From a bacterium (GTDB lineage Bacteria > Chloroflexota > Dormibacteria > UBA8260 > Bog-877), in assembly GCA_021802115.1 (NCBI GenBank), contig JAKABA010000032.1, forward strand, positions 1 through 29,919: DNA of 29,919 nt, given 5' to 3'. The translations under genes were made by a program, and so were the position numbers. Shown here one piece after another: positions 6,545 to 14,138 of the stretch. The stretch's first letter is position 1, and each line of letters opens with the position of its first letter. The notes below the pieces were generated by a model. It was not told the origin of the DNA. It was given only the letters and a program-made list of their open reading frames with translations, and did not search any database.

Positions 6545-8823
6545 CCAAGCCTGCCTGGGAGTGGGGCGAGCAGCGGGCTTGGAACACCTGGGAGGCACGC
6601 TACCCGGCCTGTTACGTGCACCGACCGAGTGGTCTGGCGATCCGGCTGATGGCATTCAGCACCGCCACCGGGGCGGGGTCCACTTTCCCAGTCGGCAGCG
6701 GCACCCGTTTCGGGCAGCACTCCCTCGATGGCTCTCAGGTCGAAATCGGCCTCAGCCACGACGGCGGCGAGTTGCTCCTGAGCTTCTGGGGTCAGGGAGC
6801 GTCCGGAATGCACGGCCGCGTCCAGGTGCGCAGTACGGCAGAGTGGGGGCTGCGCTTCTGGTACCTGCTGGCGGTCGGATTCCTGGGCGACGACGCCGAC
6901 GCCGTCACCCTCACCGGCCTGGAAGAGGCGGTGCGCTACACCCAGGCGCCCGTCGCCTGCGCCCAGCGGGATGGCGTCCACGCTGTCTTCCAGACCCTGA
7001 TACGGCCGGTCGGGGCATCCCTCTACGACGACTGGCAACAGGCCGCTCGCGACCTTGAGGACGCCGGGTACTACTATCGCCCGCCTCGGCGGGCACGAGG
7101 CAAGTGGGCGGTTTACCGGTTCAACGCCACCGAGCCGGAGGTGGACTTCGTGGTGGGGATGGGCGGCAGTGATGTCGAAGCCCGGTCGCGGCTGGCGGCT
7201 CTGACCGGCTCGGCAGGCAACCAACGACCCGTCGACTCATCCGTCGCGGGTCGGCCGCAAGCGGTCACCGACGTTGTCGGATGGAACACCGTCTGGGACG
7301 AGGTCAACTGGCGCCCGTACACCGTGGTCACCCGCAACTGGGTGGACCAGCGCTTCGGCGGCTGGATCGTGTGGCAACTGGACGCGTTCCTGAGCGCCCT
7401 CTTGGCCGCCCATGTGGGCGACCCTCTCCTCGCCCAAGCCAACATCGATGCCGCCCTGGCGGGAGCGACTCCGGCCGGCAACCTGGCCGGCCTCATGAGC
7501 GCGCACAGCCAATGGGTGGATCGCTCCCATCCTCCCCTGGGAGCGCACGTGGTGTGGGACCTCTTCCTGCGGACGGCCGACCGGGCCATCCTGGACCGGG
7601 CCTTCCCACTTCTGCTCCGCGCCGCGCACTGGTGGTTCGACCACCGCGACGGCAACGGCAATGGCTTGCTGGAGTACGGCTCCTCGCCGGTGGGAGACGG
7701 CCACTTCGTGCACACCAAGCTGGCCGCCATGGACGAGTCCGCCAACGACAACTCGCCGGTGCATGATGAGGCCCGCTTCGATACCTCGAGCCACACTCTG
7801 GACATGGAGGACGTCGGCCTCAACAGCCTGCTGGTCCATGAAATGGAGCTGCTGGCAAGAATGGCCGAGGTGTTGGGGCGGCTGCCTGAGGCAGCCTGGC
7901 TCCAGGCCCGAGCAGCTGGCCTGGGCGAGCTGGTGCGCGAGCAGCTGTGGGATTCGAGCCGGGGCATTTTTGCCAACCGACTCTGGGATGGACGGTTTGC
8001 CAGAAGTCTCTCGCCGGCCAGCTTCTTTCCCCTCTTGGCCGGGATCGCCACGCCCGCTCAGGCTGAGATCATGGTTCGGGAGCACTTGCTCAATCCGGAA
8101 GCGTTCTGGGGGCCATTCCCAGTGGCTGGGACGCCCCACTGTGACCCGGCGGCGGCTGACAACGTGTACTGGCGCGGGCGGGTATGGCCCTATTTCAACT
8201 ACGTCGTCTACCAGGGCCTGCGCCGCAACCGCTTCGACGCCGCCGCCAGCGCGCTCGCTGCGGCGGGCGCGGCGATGTTTGAGCGGGGCTGGAGCGAGCG
8301 CCTCAGCTATGAGAATTTCGACCAGCGTACGGGCGAAGGCGGCAGCTCGGTTGATGCGGAGGCGTTTTACACCTGGGGTGCGCTCCTGCCCATGTTGGAC
8401 GAGGTGGATGTGGTCGGGCTGGATGCCTGGGATGGCATCACCTTCGGTCGTGACAAGGCTGGCCAGGCCCGGATGTGGACTTCCCGGGGCTGGCTCGAGG
8501 TCGAGGTGAGCGAAGCCGGGACCCGGCTGGCCGTCGGCTCCCGGGCGGTCGTGGAGACCCCGTCTCGCGTCCGCTTCCGAGACCTCCAGATGCCGTCCCC
8601 TGAGTCCTTCAGTTTTCAACTCCCGGCATCCGCGGAGCCCATGACCTTCAACATATGGCTGTCGACTCGGAGGGTCAGGGTGTCGCTCGACGGCGAACCG
8701 CTCACCAGCAGCCATGGCGCAGGGAGCGACCATCCAGGGTGGGCCACGGTGGAAGTGCCTGCGGCGGGCAAGGAGCGGATCCTTTGGTTGGCGCCCGGTG
8801 ACGATGCCGCGCAGCTGGGCTAG
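6541..8823 (+). CDS. MGH1/GH63-like (alpha/alpha)6-barrel glycoside hydrolase
   Basis: This protein has 760 residues. The central half resembles the MGH1-like (mannosylglycerate hydrolase, GH63-type) barrel. WNTVWDEVNWRPYTVV near 247 and FGGWIVWQLD near 270 match the region of the general acid. ANDNSPVHD near 400, YWRGRVWPYFNYVVYQGL near 542, and ENFDQRTGEGG near 590 are the other recognisable blocks. The N-terminal ~240 residues look beta-rich, and the last ~130 form a beta-sandwich-like tail. There is no signal peptide, so it acts in the cytosol. Family members hydrolyse mannosylglycerate, glucosylglycerate or alpha-glucosides. The true substrate is unknown, and its pairing with a heterocycle permease is unusual. 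The ATG overlaps the previous stop (ATGA). Confidence 0.82.
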   Translation: MTKPAWEWGEQRAWNTWEARYPACYVHRPSGLAIRLMAFSTATGAGSTFPVGSGTRFGQHSLDGSQVEIGLSHDGGELLLSFWGQGASGMHGRVQVRSTAEWGLRFWYLLAVGFLGDDADAVTLTGLEEAVRYTQAPVACAQRDGVHAVFQTLIRPVGASLYDDWQQAARDLEDAGYYYRPPRRARGKWAVYRFNATEPEVDFVVGMGGSDVEARSRLAALTGSAGNQRPVDSSVAGRPQAVTDVVGWNTVWDEVNWRPYTVVTRNWVDQRFGGWIVWQLDAFLSALLAAHVGDPLLAQANIDAALAGATPAGNLAGLMSAHSQWVDRSHPPLGAHVVWDLFLRTADRAILDRAFPLLLRAAHWWFDHRDGNGNGLLEYGSSPVGDGHFVHTKLAAMDESANDNSPVHDEARFDTSSHTLDMEDVGLNSLLVHEMELLARMAEVLGRLPEAAWLQARAAGLGELVREQLWDSSRGIFANRLWDGRFARSLSPASFFPLLAGIATPAQAEIMVREHLLNPEAFWGPFPVAGTPHCDPAAADNVYWRGRVWPYFNYVVYQGLRRNRFDAAASALAAAGAAMFERGWSERLSYENFDQRTGEGGSSVDAEAFYTWGALLPMLDEVDVVGLDAWDGITFGRDKAGQARMWTSRGWLEVEVSEAGTRLAVGSRAVVETPSRVRFRDLQMPSPESFSFQLPASAEPMTFNIWLSTRRVRVSLDGEPLTSSHGAGSDHPGWATVEVPAAGKERILWLAPGDDAAQLG

Positions 8824-8842
8824 GTCGAGGGATGGGGCCGGA

Positions 8843-8857
8843 CCGCCACCGTGGCGG
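8843..8857. terminator. Palindrome between convergent genes
   Basis: CCGCCAC and GTGGCGG flank a single C in the 36-base gap between the rightward glycosidase operon and the leftward ribokinase. In RNA it would fold as a 5-bp stem with a five-base loop from either strand. Its position suits a bidirectional terminator, though there is no T-tract. Confidence 0.4.
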
Positions 8858-8859
8858 CG

Positions 8860-9810
8860 TCAGGATCCTGCGTGCGATTGGACCTGGATCGTGCCCGATC
8901 GGGCCAGCATCTGGTCCACCGCCTGGCGAGTTGGCAGTGAGACGGCTGCACCCCGGACCGTGGTGGCCAGCGCCCCCGCGGCGGTTGCCCGCTCCAGCGC
9001 CTGGCGCATGGATCTACCCCCACTGACAGCGGCGGCCAGGGCACCGCAGAAGGCGTCTCCGGCGGCGACTGTGTCCACGGCTGCCACGGGAATGGCCGCC
9101 ATCTCGTAGTCGCCATCTCGGTCCGCCCAGACGCAGCCGCGCTCCCCCATGGTGACCACCGCGGCTCCGCAGCCGCGGTCGCAGAGGATGCGGGCGGCCC
9201 GGACCGCCCCTGCCACCGTGGACGTGTCCTCGCCGGTCAGGGTGGCGGCCTCAACCTGGTTCGGCACGCAGATTTCGACCAGGCGGAGCAGATCTTGGTC
9301 CAACGCCAGGGCGGGGGCGGGGTTGAGCATGGTGGTCACTCCCAGCGCTCGACCCATGGCCAGCGCCGCCGACACCGTGGGCAGTGGGATCTCGAGTTGG
9401 GTGAGCACGACCTTGGCCCCGGAGAGCAGTTCGCGGGCGGTCTCGATCGCGGCTTGGTCGAGGGTGGAGTTGGCCAGTGGCACCACCACGATGCTGTTCT
9501 CGCCGGCCTCGCCGACCACGATCTGGGCTATGCCGGTGCCCATCTGGTGCTGGCGATTGACCTGGCCGGTGTCGACCCCCTCGGCCCGGAGAAGGTCCAG
9601 GATCTGAGCGGCGAAGACGTCGTCGCCCAGACGTCCAACCATGGCCGTGGAGGCACCCTGGCGGGCGCAGGCGATGGCCTGGTTGTTGCCCTTCCCGCCG
9701 GGAGTCATGGTGAATCGGGTGCCGAGCAGGGTCTCGCCGGCTCGGGGCAGGCACGGCGCGGCGGTGGTCAGGTCCATGTTCAAGGAGCCGACCACGACCA
9801 CCTCAGGCAT
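8860..9810 (-). CDS. rbsK: Ribokinase (PfkB family)
   Basis: This 316-residue sugar kinase phosphorylates ribose at O5 with ATP. Seen: the N-terminal VVVGSLNMDL (about 4-13) with D13, the first PfkB signature GGKGNNQAIACARQGA at 38-53, and the second signature DTVAAGDAFCGAL at 246-258 with catalytic D252 and the anion hole AAGD. Most ribokinases have GGKGANQA at 38-45; here the alanine is Asn. ATG 9810 is chosen because the family starts about ten residues before NMD; a longer frame to 9894 adds only a basic, Pro-rich stretch. It lies 80 bases downstream of the nucleoside hydrolase on the same strand, which would supply its ribose. Confidence 0.92.
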   Translation of the reverse strand: MPEVVVVGSLNMDLTTAAPCLPRAGETLLGTRFTMTPGGKGNNQAIACARQGASTAMVGRLGDDVFAAQILDLLRAEGVDTGQVNRQHQMGTGIAQIVVGEAGENSIVVVPLANSTLDQAAIETARELLSGAKVVLTQLEIPLPTVSAALAMGRALGVTTMLNPAPALALDQDLLRLVEICVPNQVEAATLTGEDTSTVAGAVRAARILCDRGCGAAVVTMGERGCVWADRDGDYEMAAIPVAAVDTVAAGDAFCGALAAAVSGGRSMRQALERATAAGALATTVRGAAVSLPTRQAVDQMLARSGTIQVQSHAGS

Positions 9811-9890
9811 GGTTTGACTCGAGCGCGGCCGGGTAACAAAACCGGGATGGAGTCGCGGGTTGCTGGGGCGCCGGGGGACGCGGCGCGGGC

Positions 9891-10880
9891 TCACGAGCCC
9901 ACCCCGAGGTGGGTGAGGAAGTTGGCGATGAACCGATCGAAGTCAATTGTCATGGCCACCGACACCGCGGGCCGAGGGCTGGCCGGCCCCACCTTGGAGG
10001 AGCGCAGGTCGGCGATGGTGGCCCCCCGGGTGTGCTCCCCGCGGAGCTCCACTCGGACCGGCGTACTCAATCTGGTGGCCAGGCTGCGGTCGAGACAGAT
10101 CGCGGCTGCGAGCGGGTCGCAGAGCTCGAACTCGCCGTTGCGCTCCATCTGCTGGCGGAGGATCCGGGTGGCGAACCGGGCCGGACCCGACGCGCAGGCG
10201 GTGATCCGTGCGACCGCAGGAGGTCTCAGGAGGGCCTGGCTGGTGGCGTCCAGGCCGACCAGCGTGAGCTCTTTCCACGCCGCGCTCAGTACCATCTCCG
10301 CCGCCTCGGGGTCGTGGGCGACGTTGAACTCCGCCCAGGGGCTCTGGTTGCCTGGGCACGCCACCGCTCCGCCCATCACCACCACCTCGCGGAGCAGGAC
10401 CGGCAGCTCCGACTCCAGCATCAGCGCCACCGCCACGTTGGTCAGGGGGCCGATGGCGAGCAGGGTCAGTTCCCCAGGCTGGCTGCGCGCGAGGCGGAGC
10501 AACTGGGCGACCGCCGACTCGGGGGAGAGCTGTCGCGTCGAGGGGGGCAGGCCGCTGTCCCCCAGCCCATCTCGGCCGTGGAAATGCTCCGCGTAGTGGG
10601 ACGGCTCGAGCAGGGGCCGATCGCACCCGACGGCGACTGGCACGGCCCCGCACCCCGCCGCATCCAGGACCCGCAGGCAGTTCTGAGCGCCCAGCGGGGC
10701 TGGCACGTTGCCGTCCACGGTGCCGACCGCGACCAACTCGACCGTGGGGTCGCCGGCCAGGTAGAGGAGGGCCAGGGCGTCGTCCACGCCGGTGTCGCAG
10801 TCAACCACCACCGCGATTGGCCGATCGCTTGAAGTGCTCAGTACCGGGTCTCCAAAGAATGTTGCCCGGGCCCAGCTCAA
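9891..10880 (-). CDS. Inosine-uridine preferring nucleoside hydrolase
   Basis: This protein of up to 329 residues has the nucleoside hydrolase calcium-binding signature DCDTGVDDA at 27-35 (canonical DTDxGxDDA). It also has LLAIGPLTNVA, the region AEFNVAHDPEAAEMV that contacts ribose, and a late Asp in LCDPLAAAI. The enzyme cleaves the N-glycosidic bond of ribonucleosides with water, giving base and free ribose. The preferred base cannot be read. The start is unsure. TTG 10880 gives the longest frame but has no ribosome-binding site. A CTG at about 10841, with GGAGA 7 bases before it, would give a protein about 13 residues shorter; the Ca site is intact either way. Ribokinase follows, and an inverted repeat lies about 20 bases upstream. 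Confidence 0.92.
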   Translation of the reverse strand: MSWARATFFGDPVLSTSSDRPIAVVVDCDTGVDDALALLYLAGDPTVELVAVGTVDGNVPAPLGAQNCLRVLDAAGCGAVPVAVGCDRPLLEPSHYAEHFHGRDGLGDSGLPPSTRQLSPESAVAQLLRLARSQPGELTLLAIGPLTNVAVALMLESELPVLLREVVVMGGAVACPGNQSPWAEFNVAHDPEAAEMVLSAAWKELTLVGLDATSQALLRPPAVARITACASGPARFATRILRQQMERNGEFELCDPLAAAICLDRSLATRLSTPVRVELRGEHTRGATIADLRSSKVGPASPRPAVSVAMTIDFDRFIANFLTHLGVGS

Positions 10881-10899
10881 CCGGTGCCGAGGCGGGCCT

Positions 10900-10916
10900 A
10901 GATCGGTACCCGATCT
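10900..10916. promoter_or_regulatory. Palindromic operator candidate between the divergent nucleoside and beta-alanine arms
   Basis: AGATCGGTACCCGATCT consists of perfect 7-bp arms around TAC. It lies 20 bases upstream of the nucleoside hydrolase and about 65 bases upstream of the -10 box of the mmsA arm. Its size and symmetry suit a dimeric repressor (LacI, TetR or GntR type). No such regulator is encoded next to it. Confidence 0.5.
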
Positions 10917-10981
10917 GCGCGCACACTAGCAGGCGGGCATTGGCCTCTCGCTCTCGGCCAGACCTCCCCCTTGCCGCGGGC

Positions 10982-10987
10982 TAACAT
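10982..10987 (+). promoter_or_regulatory. -10 box upstream of mmsA
   Basis: TAACAT, the same hexamer as in front of apt, lies 88 bases before the GTG at 11076. This gives a leader of about 80 bases. There is no clear -35 box. Confidence 0.35.
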
Positions 10988-11075
10988 TGGCCCTGGCGGG
11001 GCGGCTGGCATCGACTGCGCCAAGCTCCAACCGGAGCAGCGCTGCCGATCGGGAGCGTTTGGACGGAGGGTTCGA

Positions 11076-12638
11076 GTGGACACCAAGCAGGCGCTCGATG
11101 ACCTGCCCGGCGGCCAGTCCCTGATCGAGATGTCGGAGACCCTGGCGGGTGCGGTTCCGCTAGATCATTTCATCTCGGGGCGGTCCACGCCCGGCCGGTC
11201 CGACCGGACCGGCCCCGTGTACAACCCCGCCACGGGCGAGGTGGTGGCGCGGGTTCCCCTTGCCAGCGCCGACGAGGTGGATCTGGCCGTGGCCTCGGCG
11301 CGAGCGGCCCAGCCCGCCTGGGCGGGCGCCAGCATCTCCCGTCGCACCGAGGTTCTCTTCTCGTTCCGGCATCTGCTGCACATCCACCGCGAGGAGCTGG
11401 CCGAGCTGGTCAGTCGGGAGCATGGCAAGGTCCTTTCCGATGCCCTTGGCGAGGTGGCGCGCGGGATCGAGAATGTTGAGTTCGCCTGCGGACTGGGCCA
11501 ACTGCTCAAGGGGGGCCATACCGTGGACGCCTCCTCGGGCGTGGACGTCCACGAGTTGCGCCAGCCGCTGGGGGTGGTGGCTGGCATCACGCCCTTCAAC
11601 TTTCCGATCATGGTCCCGCTCTGGATGATCGCCACCGCGGTCGCCTGCGGCAATGCCTTCGTCCTCAAGCCCAGTGAGAAGGACCCCTCGGTCTCGGTCC
11701 GGGTGGCGGACCTGTTCATGAAGGCCGGCCTGCCTCAGGGAGTGCTCAACGTCATCCACGGCGACCAGGTGGCGGTGGACCGGATCCTCGAGCACCCTGG
11801 CATCGACGCCGTCAGTTTCGTGGGCTCCACCCCGGTGGCCCGCCACGTTTACCAGCGGGCCGCTCTCCACGGCAAGCGGGTGCAGGCGCTCGGGGGAGCC
11901 AAGAACCACATGGTGGTGCTGCCGGACGCCGACCTGGATCTGGCCGCCGACGCAGCCGTGTCGGCGGCCTACGGTTCGGCCGGGGAGCGGTGCATGGCGA
12001 TCGCCGTGGTGGTCGCTGTCGGGGCGGGCGCTGACCCCCTGGTGGCGGGGATCCGAGCCCGGATCGGAAGGCTCCGGATCGGCCCCGGGAGCGACCCCGC
12101 TTCCGAGATGGGGCCCTTGGTCACCCGCGAGCACCGGGACCGGGTCGCCGGCTACATCGAGAGCGGCCGGGAGGAGGGGGCCGAGGTGGTCGTCGACGGC
12201 CGGGAGCAGCATTTCGACACCGCCGGCTTCTTCCTGGGAGTGTCCCTGCTGGACCACCTCCGGCCCTCGATGCGCGTCTACCAGGAGGAGATCTTCGGGC
12301 CAGTTCTGGGGGTGGTGCGGGTGGCCACCTTCGAGGAGGCGCTGGAGCTGGTGAATCGCAATCCGTACGGCAACGGCACCGCCATCTTCACCAGGGATGG
12401 GGGGCTGGCGCGGCGCTATCAGCGCGAGGTGGAGGTGGGCATGGTGGGAGTTAACGTCCCGATCCCGGTGCCGGTGGGCTACTACTCGTTCGGGGGCTGG
12501 AAGGCGTCCATGTTCGGCGACGCCAACATGTACGGTCCGGCCGGGATCGACTTCTACACCCGCACCAAGGTGGTCACCAGTCGCTGGCCCGAGCCCAGCG
12601 CCGGCCAGCTCGACCTGGGCTTCCCGCAAACCCGATGA
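11076..12638 (+). CDS. mmsA: CoA-acylating methylmalonate/malonate-semialdehyde dehydrogenase
   Basis: This 520-residue aldehyde dehydrogenase oxidises (methyl)malonate semialdehyde to propionyl- or acetyl-CoA with NAD and CoA. Family-specific marks: PFNFPIMVPLWMI near 173-185, QALGGAKNHMVV at 270-281, which replaces the ELGGK glutamate of ordinary ALDHs as expected for the CoA-dependent branch, and SAGERCMAIAV at 301-311 with catalytic C306. The C-terminal half ends in the usual DFYTRTKVVTSRW. GTG 11076 is chosen because GGAGGG lies 6 bases upstream; longer in-frame starts have no such site, and ATG 11131 is the shorter alternative. It overlaps the following aminotransferase (ATGA). The pair suggests beta-alanine to malonate semialdehyde to acetyl-CoA; valine or inositol catabolism are alternatives. 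Confidence 0.93.
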   Translation: MDTKQALDDLPGGQSLIEMSETLAGAVPLDHFISGRSTPGRSDRTGPVYNPATGEVVARVPLASADEVDLAVASARAAQPAWAGASISRRTEVLFSFRHLLHIHREELAELVSREHGKVLSDALGEVARGIENVEFACGLGQLLKGGHTVDASSGVDVHELRQPLGVVAGITPFNFPIMVPLWMIATAVACGNAFVLKPSEKDPSVSVRVADLFMKAGLPQGVLNVIHGDQVAVDRILEHPGIDAVSFVGSTPVARHVYQRAALHGKRVQALGGAKNHMVVLPDADLDLAADAAVSAAYGSAGERCMAIAVVVAVGAGADPLVAGIRARIGRLRIGPGSDPASEMGPLVTREHRDRVAGYIESGREEGAEVVVDGREQHFDTAGFFLGVSLLDHLRPSMRVYQEEIFGPVLGVVRVATFEEALELVNRNPYGNGTAIFTRDGGLARRYQREVEVGMVGVNVPIPVPVGYYSFGGWKASMFGDANMYGPAGIDFYTRTKVVTSRWPEPSAGQLDLGFPQTR

Positions 12639-13999
12639 GCGGGCAGCTCGCGGTCGGGGCGGTGAATCGGGAGGCGGCGCTGAGCGACGATCATCAGCAT
12701 GTCTTTCACTCCTGGTCGGCTCAGAACCGTTCCGACCCGGTCGTGGTCGCGGGTGGCCAGGGCAGCTGGTTCTGGGATGCCGACGGTCGCCGCTACTTGG
12801 ATTTCAGCTCCCAACTGGTATTCACCAACCTCGGCCATCAGCACCCGGCGCTGGTGGCGGCGATCCACGCCCAGGCGGACCGGCTCTGCACCGTGGCACC
12901 GGCCTTTGCCAACGATGTCCGGGGGGAGCTGGCCCGCCTGATCGCGGAGCGGGCGCCGGGCGACCTGGAGATGGTGTTCTTCACCAACGGGGGCACCGAG
13001 GCCAATGAGCACGCGCTCCGGATGGCCCGGCTCCATACCGGCCGTTTCAAGGTTCTCAGCGCCTACCGGTCGTACCACGGTGCCACGGGTGCCTCGATCA
13101 CCATGACTGGGGAGCCCAGGCGCTGGGGCGCCGAGCCCGGGATGCCCGGGGTGGTCCACTTCGTCGGCCCCTACCTCTACCGGTCCGCCTTCGCCGCCAC
13201 CACCGAGGAGGAGGAGGCTTCCCGAGCGCTGGCGCACCTGCGCCAGGTCGTCGAGTTCGAGGGGTCCTCGACAGTGGCCGCGGTATTGCTGGAAACGGTG
13301 GTCGGGACCAACGGCGTCCTGGTACCTCCGCCCGGCTATCTGGCTGGGGTGAGGGCCCTTTGTGACCAGTACGGGATTGTGATGATCTGCGATGAGGTCA
13401 TGGTCGGGTTCGGCAGGGTGGGGGAGTGGTTCGCGGTGCAGGCCTGGGACGTCGTCCCCGATCTGATCACGTTCGCCAAGGGGATCAATTCCGGCTATGT
13501 GCCTCTGGGCGGGGTGGTGATCTCCCGTCGGATCGCCCAGACCTTCGCGGAGCGGGCCTATCCGGGGGGTCTCACCTACTCCGGCCACCCGCTGGCCTGC
13601 GCGGTGGGGGTGGCCAGCATTCGCACCTTTGAAGAGGAGGGCATCCTGGACCATGTGCGCCAGCTGGGACAGCAAGTGGCCGGACCCCAGCTGCGGGCGC
13701 TGGCGGCGTCTCACCCCTGCGTGGGAGAGGTCCGCGGTCGGGGCCTGATGTGGGCCGTGGAGCTGGTCCGGAACCGCGAGTCCCGGGAGATGCTGGTGCC
13801 CTTCAACGCCTCGGGGGCGGACAACGAGCCCATGTCCCGGCTGGCGGGCGCCTGCAAGGAGCTTGGGGTCTGGCCCTTCACTCACTTCAACCGCATTCAT
13901 GTGGCCCCACCGCTGGTGATCACCGCCGACGAGTTGAGCGACGGCATCGCCCGCTTGGATCAGGCCCTCCGCGTCGCCGACGAGTACGTCCGGGAGTAG
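12635..13999 (+). CDS. Class III omega-amino acid:pyruvate-type aminotransferase
   Basis: This 454-residue PLP enzyme belongs to the class III (fold type I) group. HVFHSWSAQ near 22-30, FSSQLVFTNLGHQHP near 57-71 and FTNGGTEANEHALRMARLHTG near 116-135 match enzymes annotated as taurine- or beta-alanine-pyruvate aminotransferase. D253 in CDEV should hold the PLP ring nitrogen, and K282 in TFAKGINSGY should form the Schiff base. It starts inside the stop of mmsA (ATGA), so the two are translationally coupled. With MmsA as partner, beta-alanine to malonate semialdehyde is the most economical reaction. The amino donor and acceptor cannot be proved from sequence. Confidence 0.9.
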   Translation: MSGQLAVGAVNREAALSDDHQHVFHSWSAQNRSDPVVVAGGQGSWFWDADGRRYLDFSSQLVFTNLGHQHPALVAAIHAQADRLCTVAPAFANDVRGELARLIAERAPGDLEMVFFTNGGTEANEHALRMARLHTGRFKVLSAYRSYHGATGASITMTGEPRRWGAEPGMPGVVHFVGPYLYRSAFAATTEEEEASRALAHLRQVVEFEGSSTVAAVLLETVVGTNGVLVPPPGYLAGVRALCDQYGIVMICDEVMVGFGRVGEWFAVQAWDVVPDLITFAKGINSGYVPLGGVVISRRIAQTFAERAYPGGLTYSGHPLACAVGVASIRTFEEEGILDHVRQLGQQVAGPQLRALAASHPCVGEVRGRGLMWAVELVRNRESREMLVPFNASGADNEPMSRLAGACKELGVWPFTHFNRIHVAPPLVITADELSDGIARLDQALRVADEYVRE

Positions 14000-14052
14000 G
14001 GCCGAGGCCGGGTCTGGTGCGGTTGGCGGGGTCCCGGGCTCCGGACGCCGCC

Positions 14053-14058
14053 TATCAT
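14053..14058 (+). promoter_or_regulatory. -10 box of the metK transcript
   Basis: TATCAT implies a start near 14065 and a leader of about 70 bases before metK. The leader can form a hairpin, CCC (14085-14087)/GGG (14100-14102) with GCT/AGC inside and GTG bulged, and a small TCTC/GAGA stem (14068-14071/14078-14081). GGAAGC at 14060-14065 also matches GCTTCC at 14105-14110, but its left arm may fall upstream of transcription. I could not match it to a known SAM riboswitch class. Confidence 0.45.
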
Positions 14059-14087
14059 GGGAAGCGCTCTCGGACAGGAGAAGGCCC

Positions 14088-14138
14088 GTGGCTGAAAGCG
14101 GGTGGCTTCCGGTGAGGGCTGGAGGTACTCGGTCATGA
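14088..14138 (+). CDS. Possible 16-residue leader ORF overlapping the metK start
   Basis: GTG 14088, with GGAG at 14077-14080 seven bases upstream, opens a 16-codon frame, [16 protein letters not shown]. Its TGA (14136-14138) overlaps the metK ATG as ATGA. The metK ribosome-binding GGAGG lies inside it. Its own GTG is the bulge of a small hairpin (14085-14102). The stop/start overlap is the junction type used by real gene pairs here, so translational coupling is plausible. A frame this short could also arise by chance in GC-rich DNA. Confidence 0.35.
   Translation: MAESGWLPVRAGGTRS

Noticed and set aside
7237..8733. 498-codon minus-strand frame inside the glycosidase gene
   Set aside because: Composition is rich in His, Gly, Arg and Pro without motifs, a shadow of the strongly supported plus-strand gene.
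14053..14134. SAM riboswitch upstream of metK
   Set aside because: Stems exist, but I could not match conserved SAM-I, SAM-II, SAM-IV or SAM-VI elements, and the outer stem may precede the transcript start. Left as an unclassified leader.
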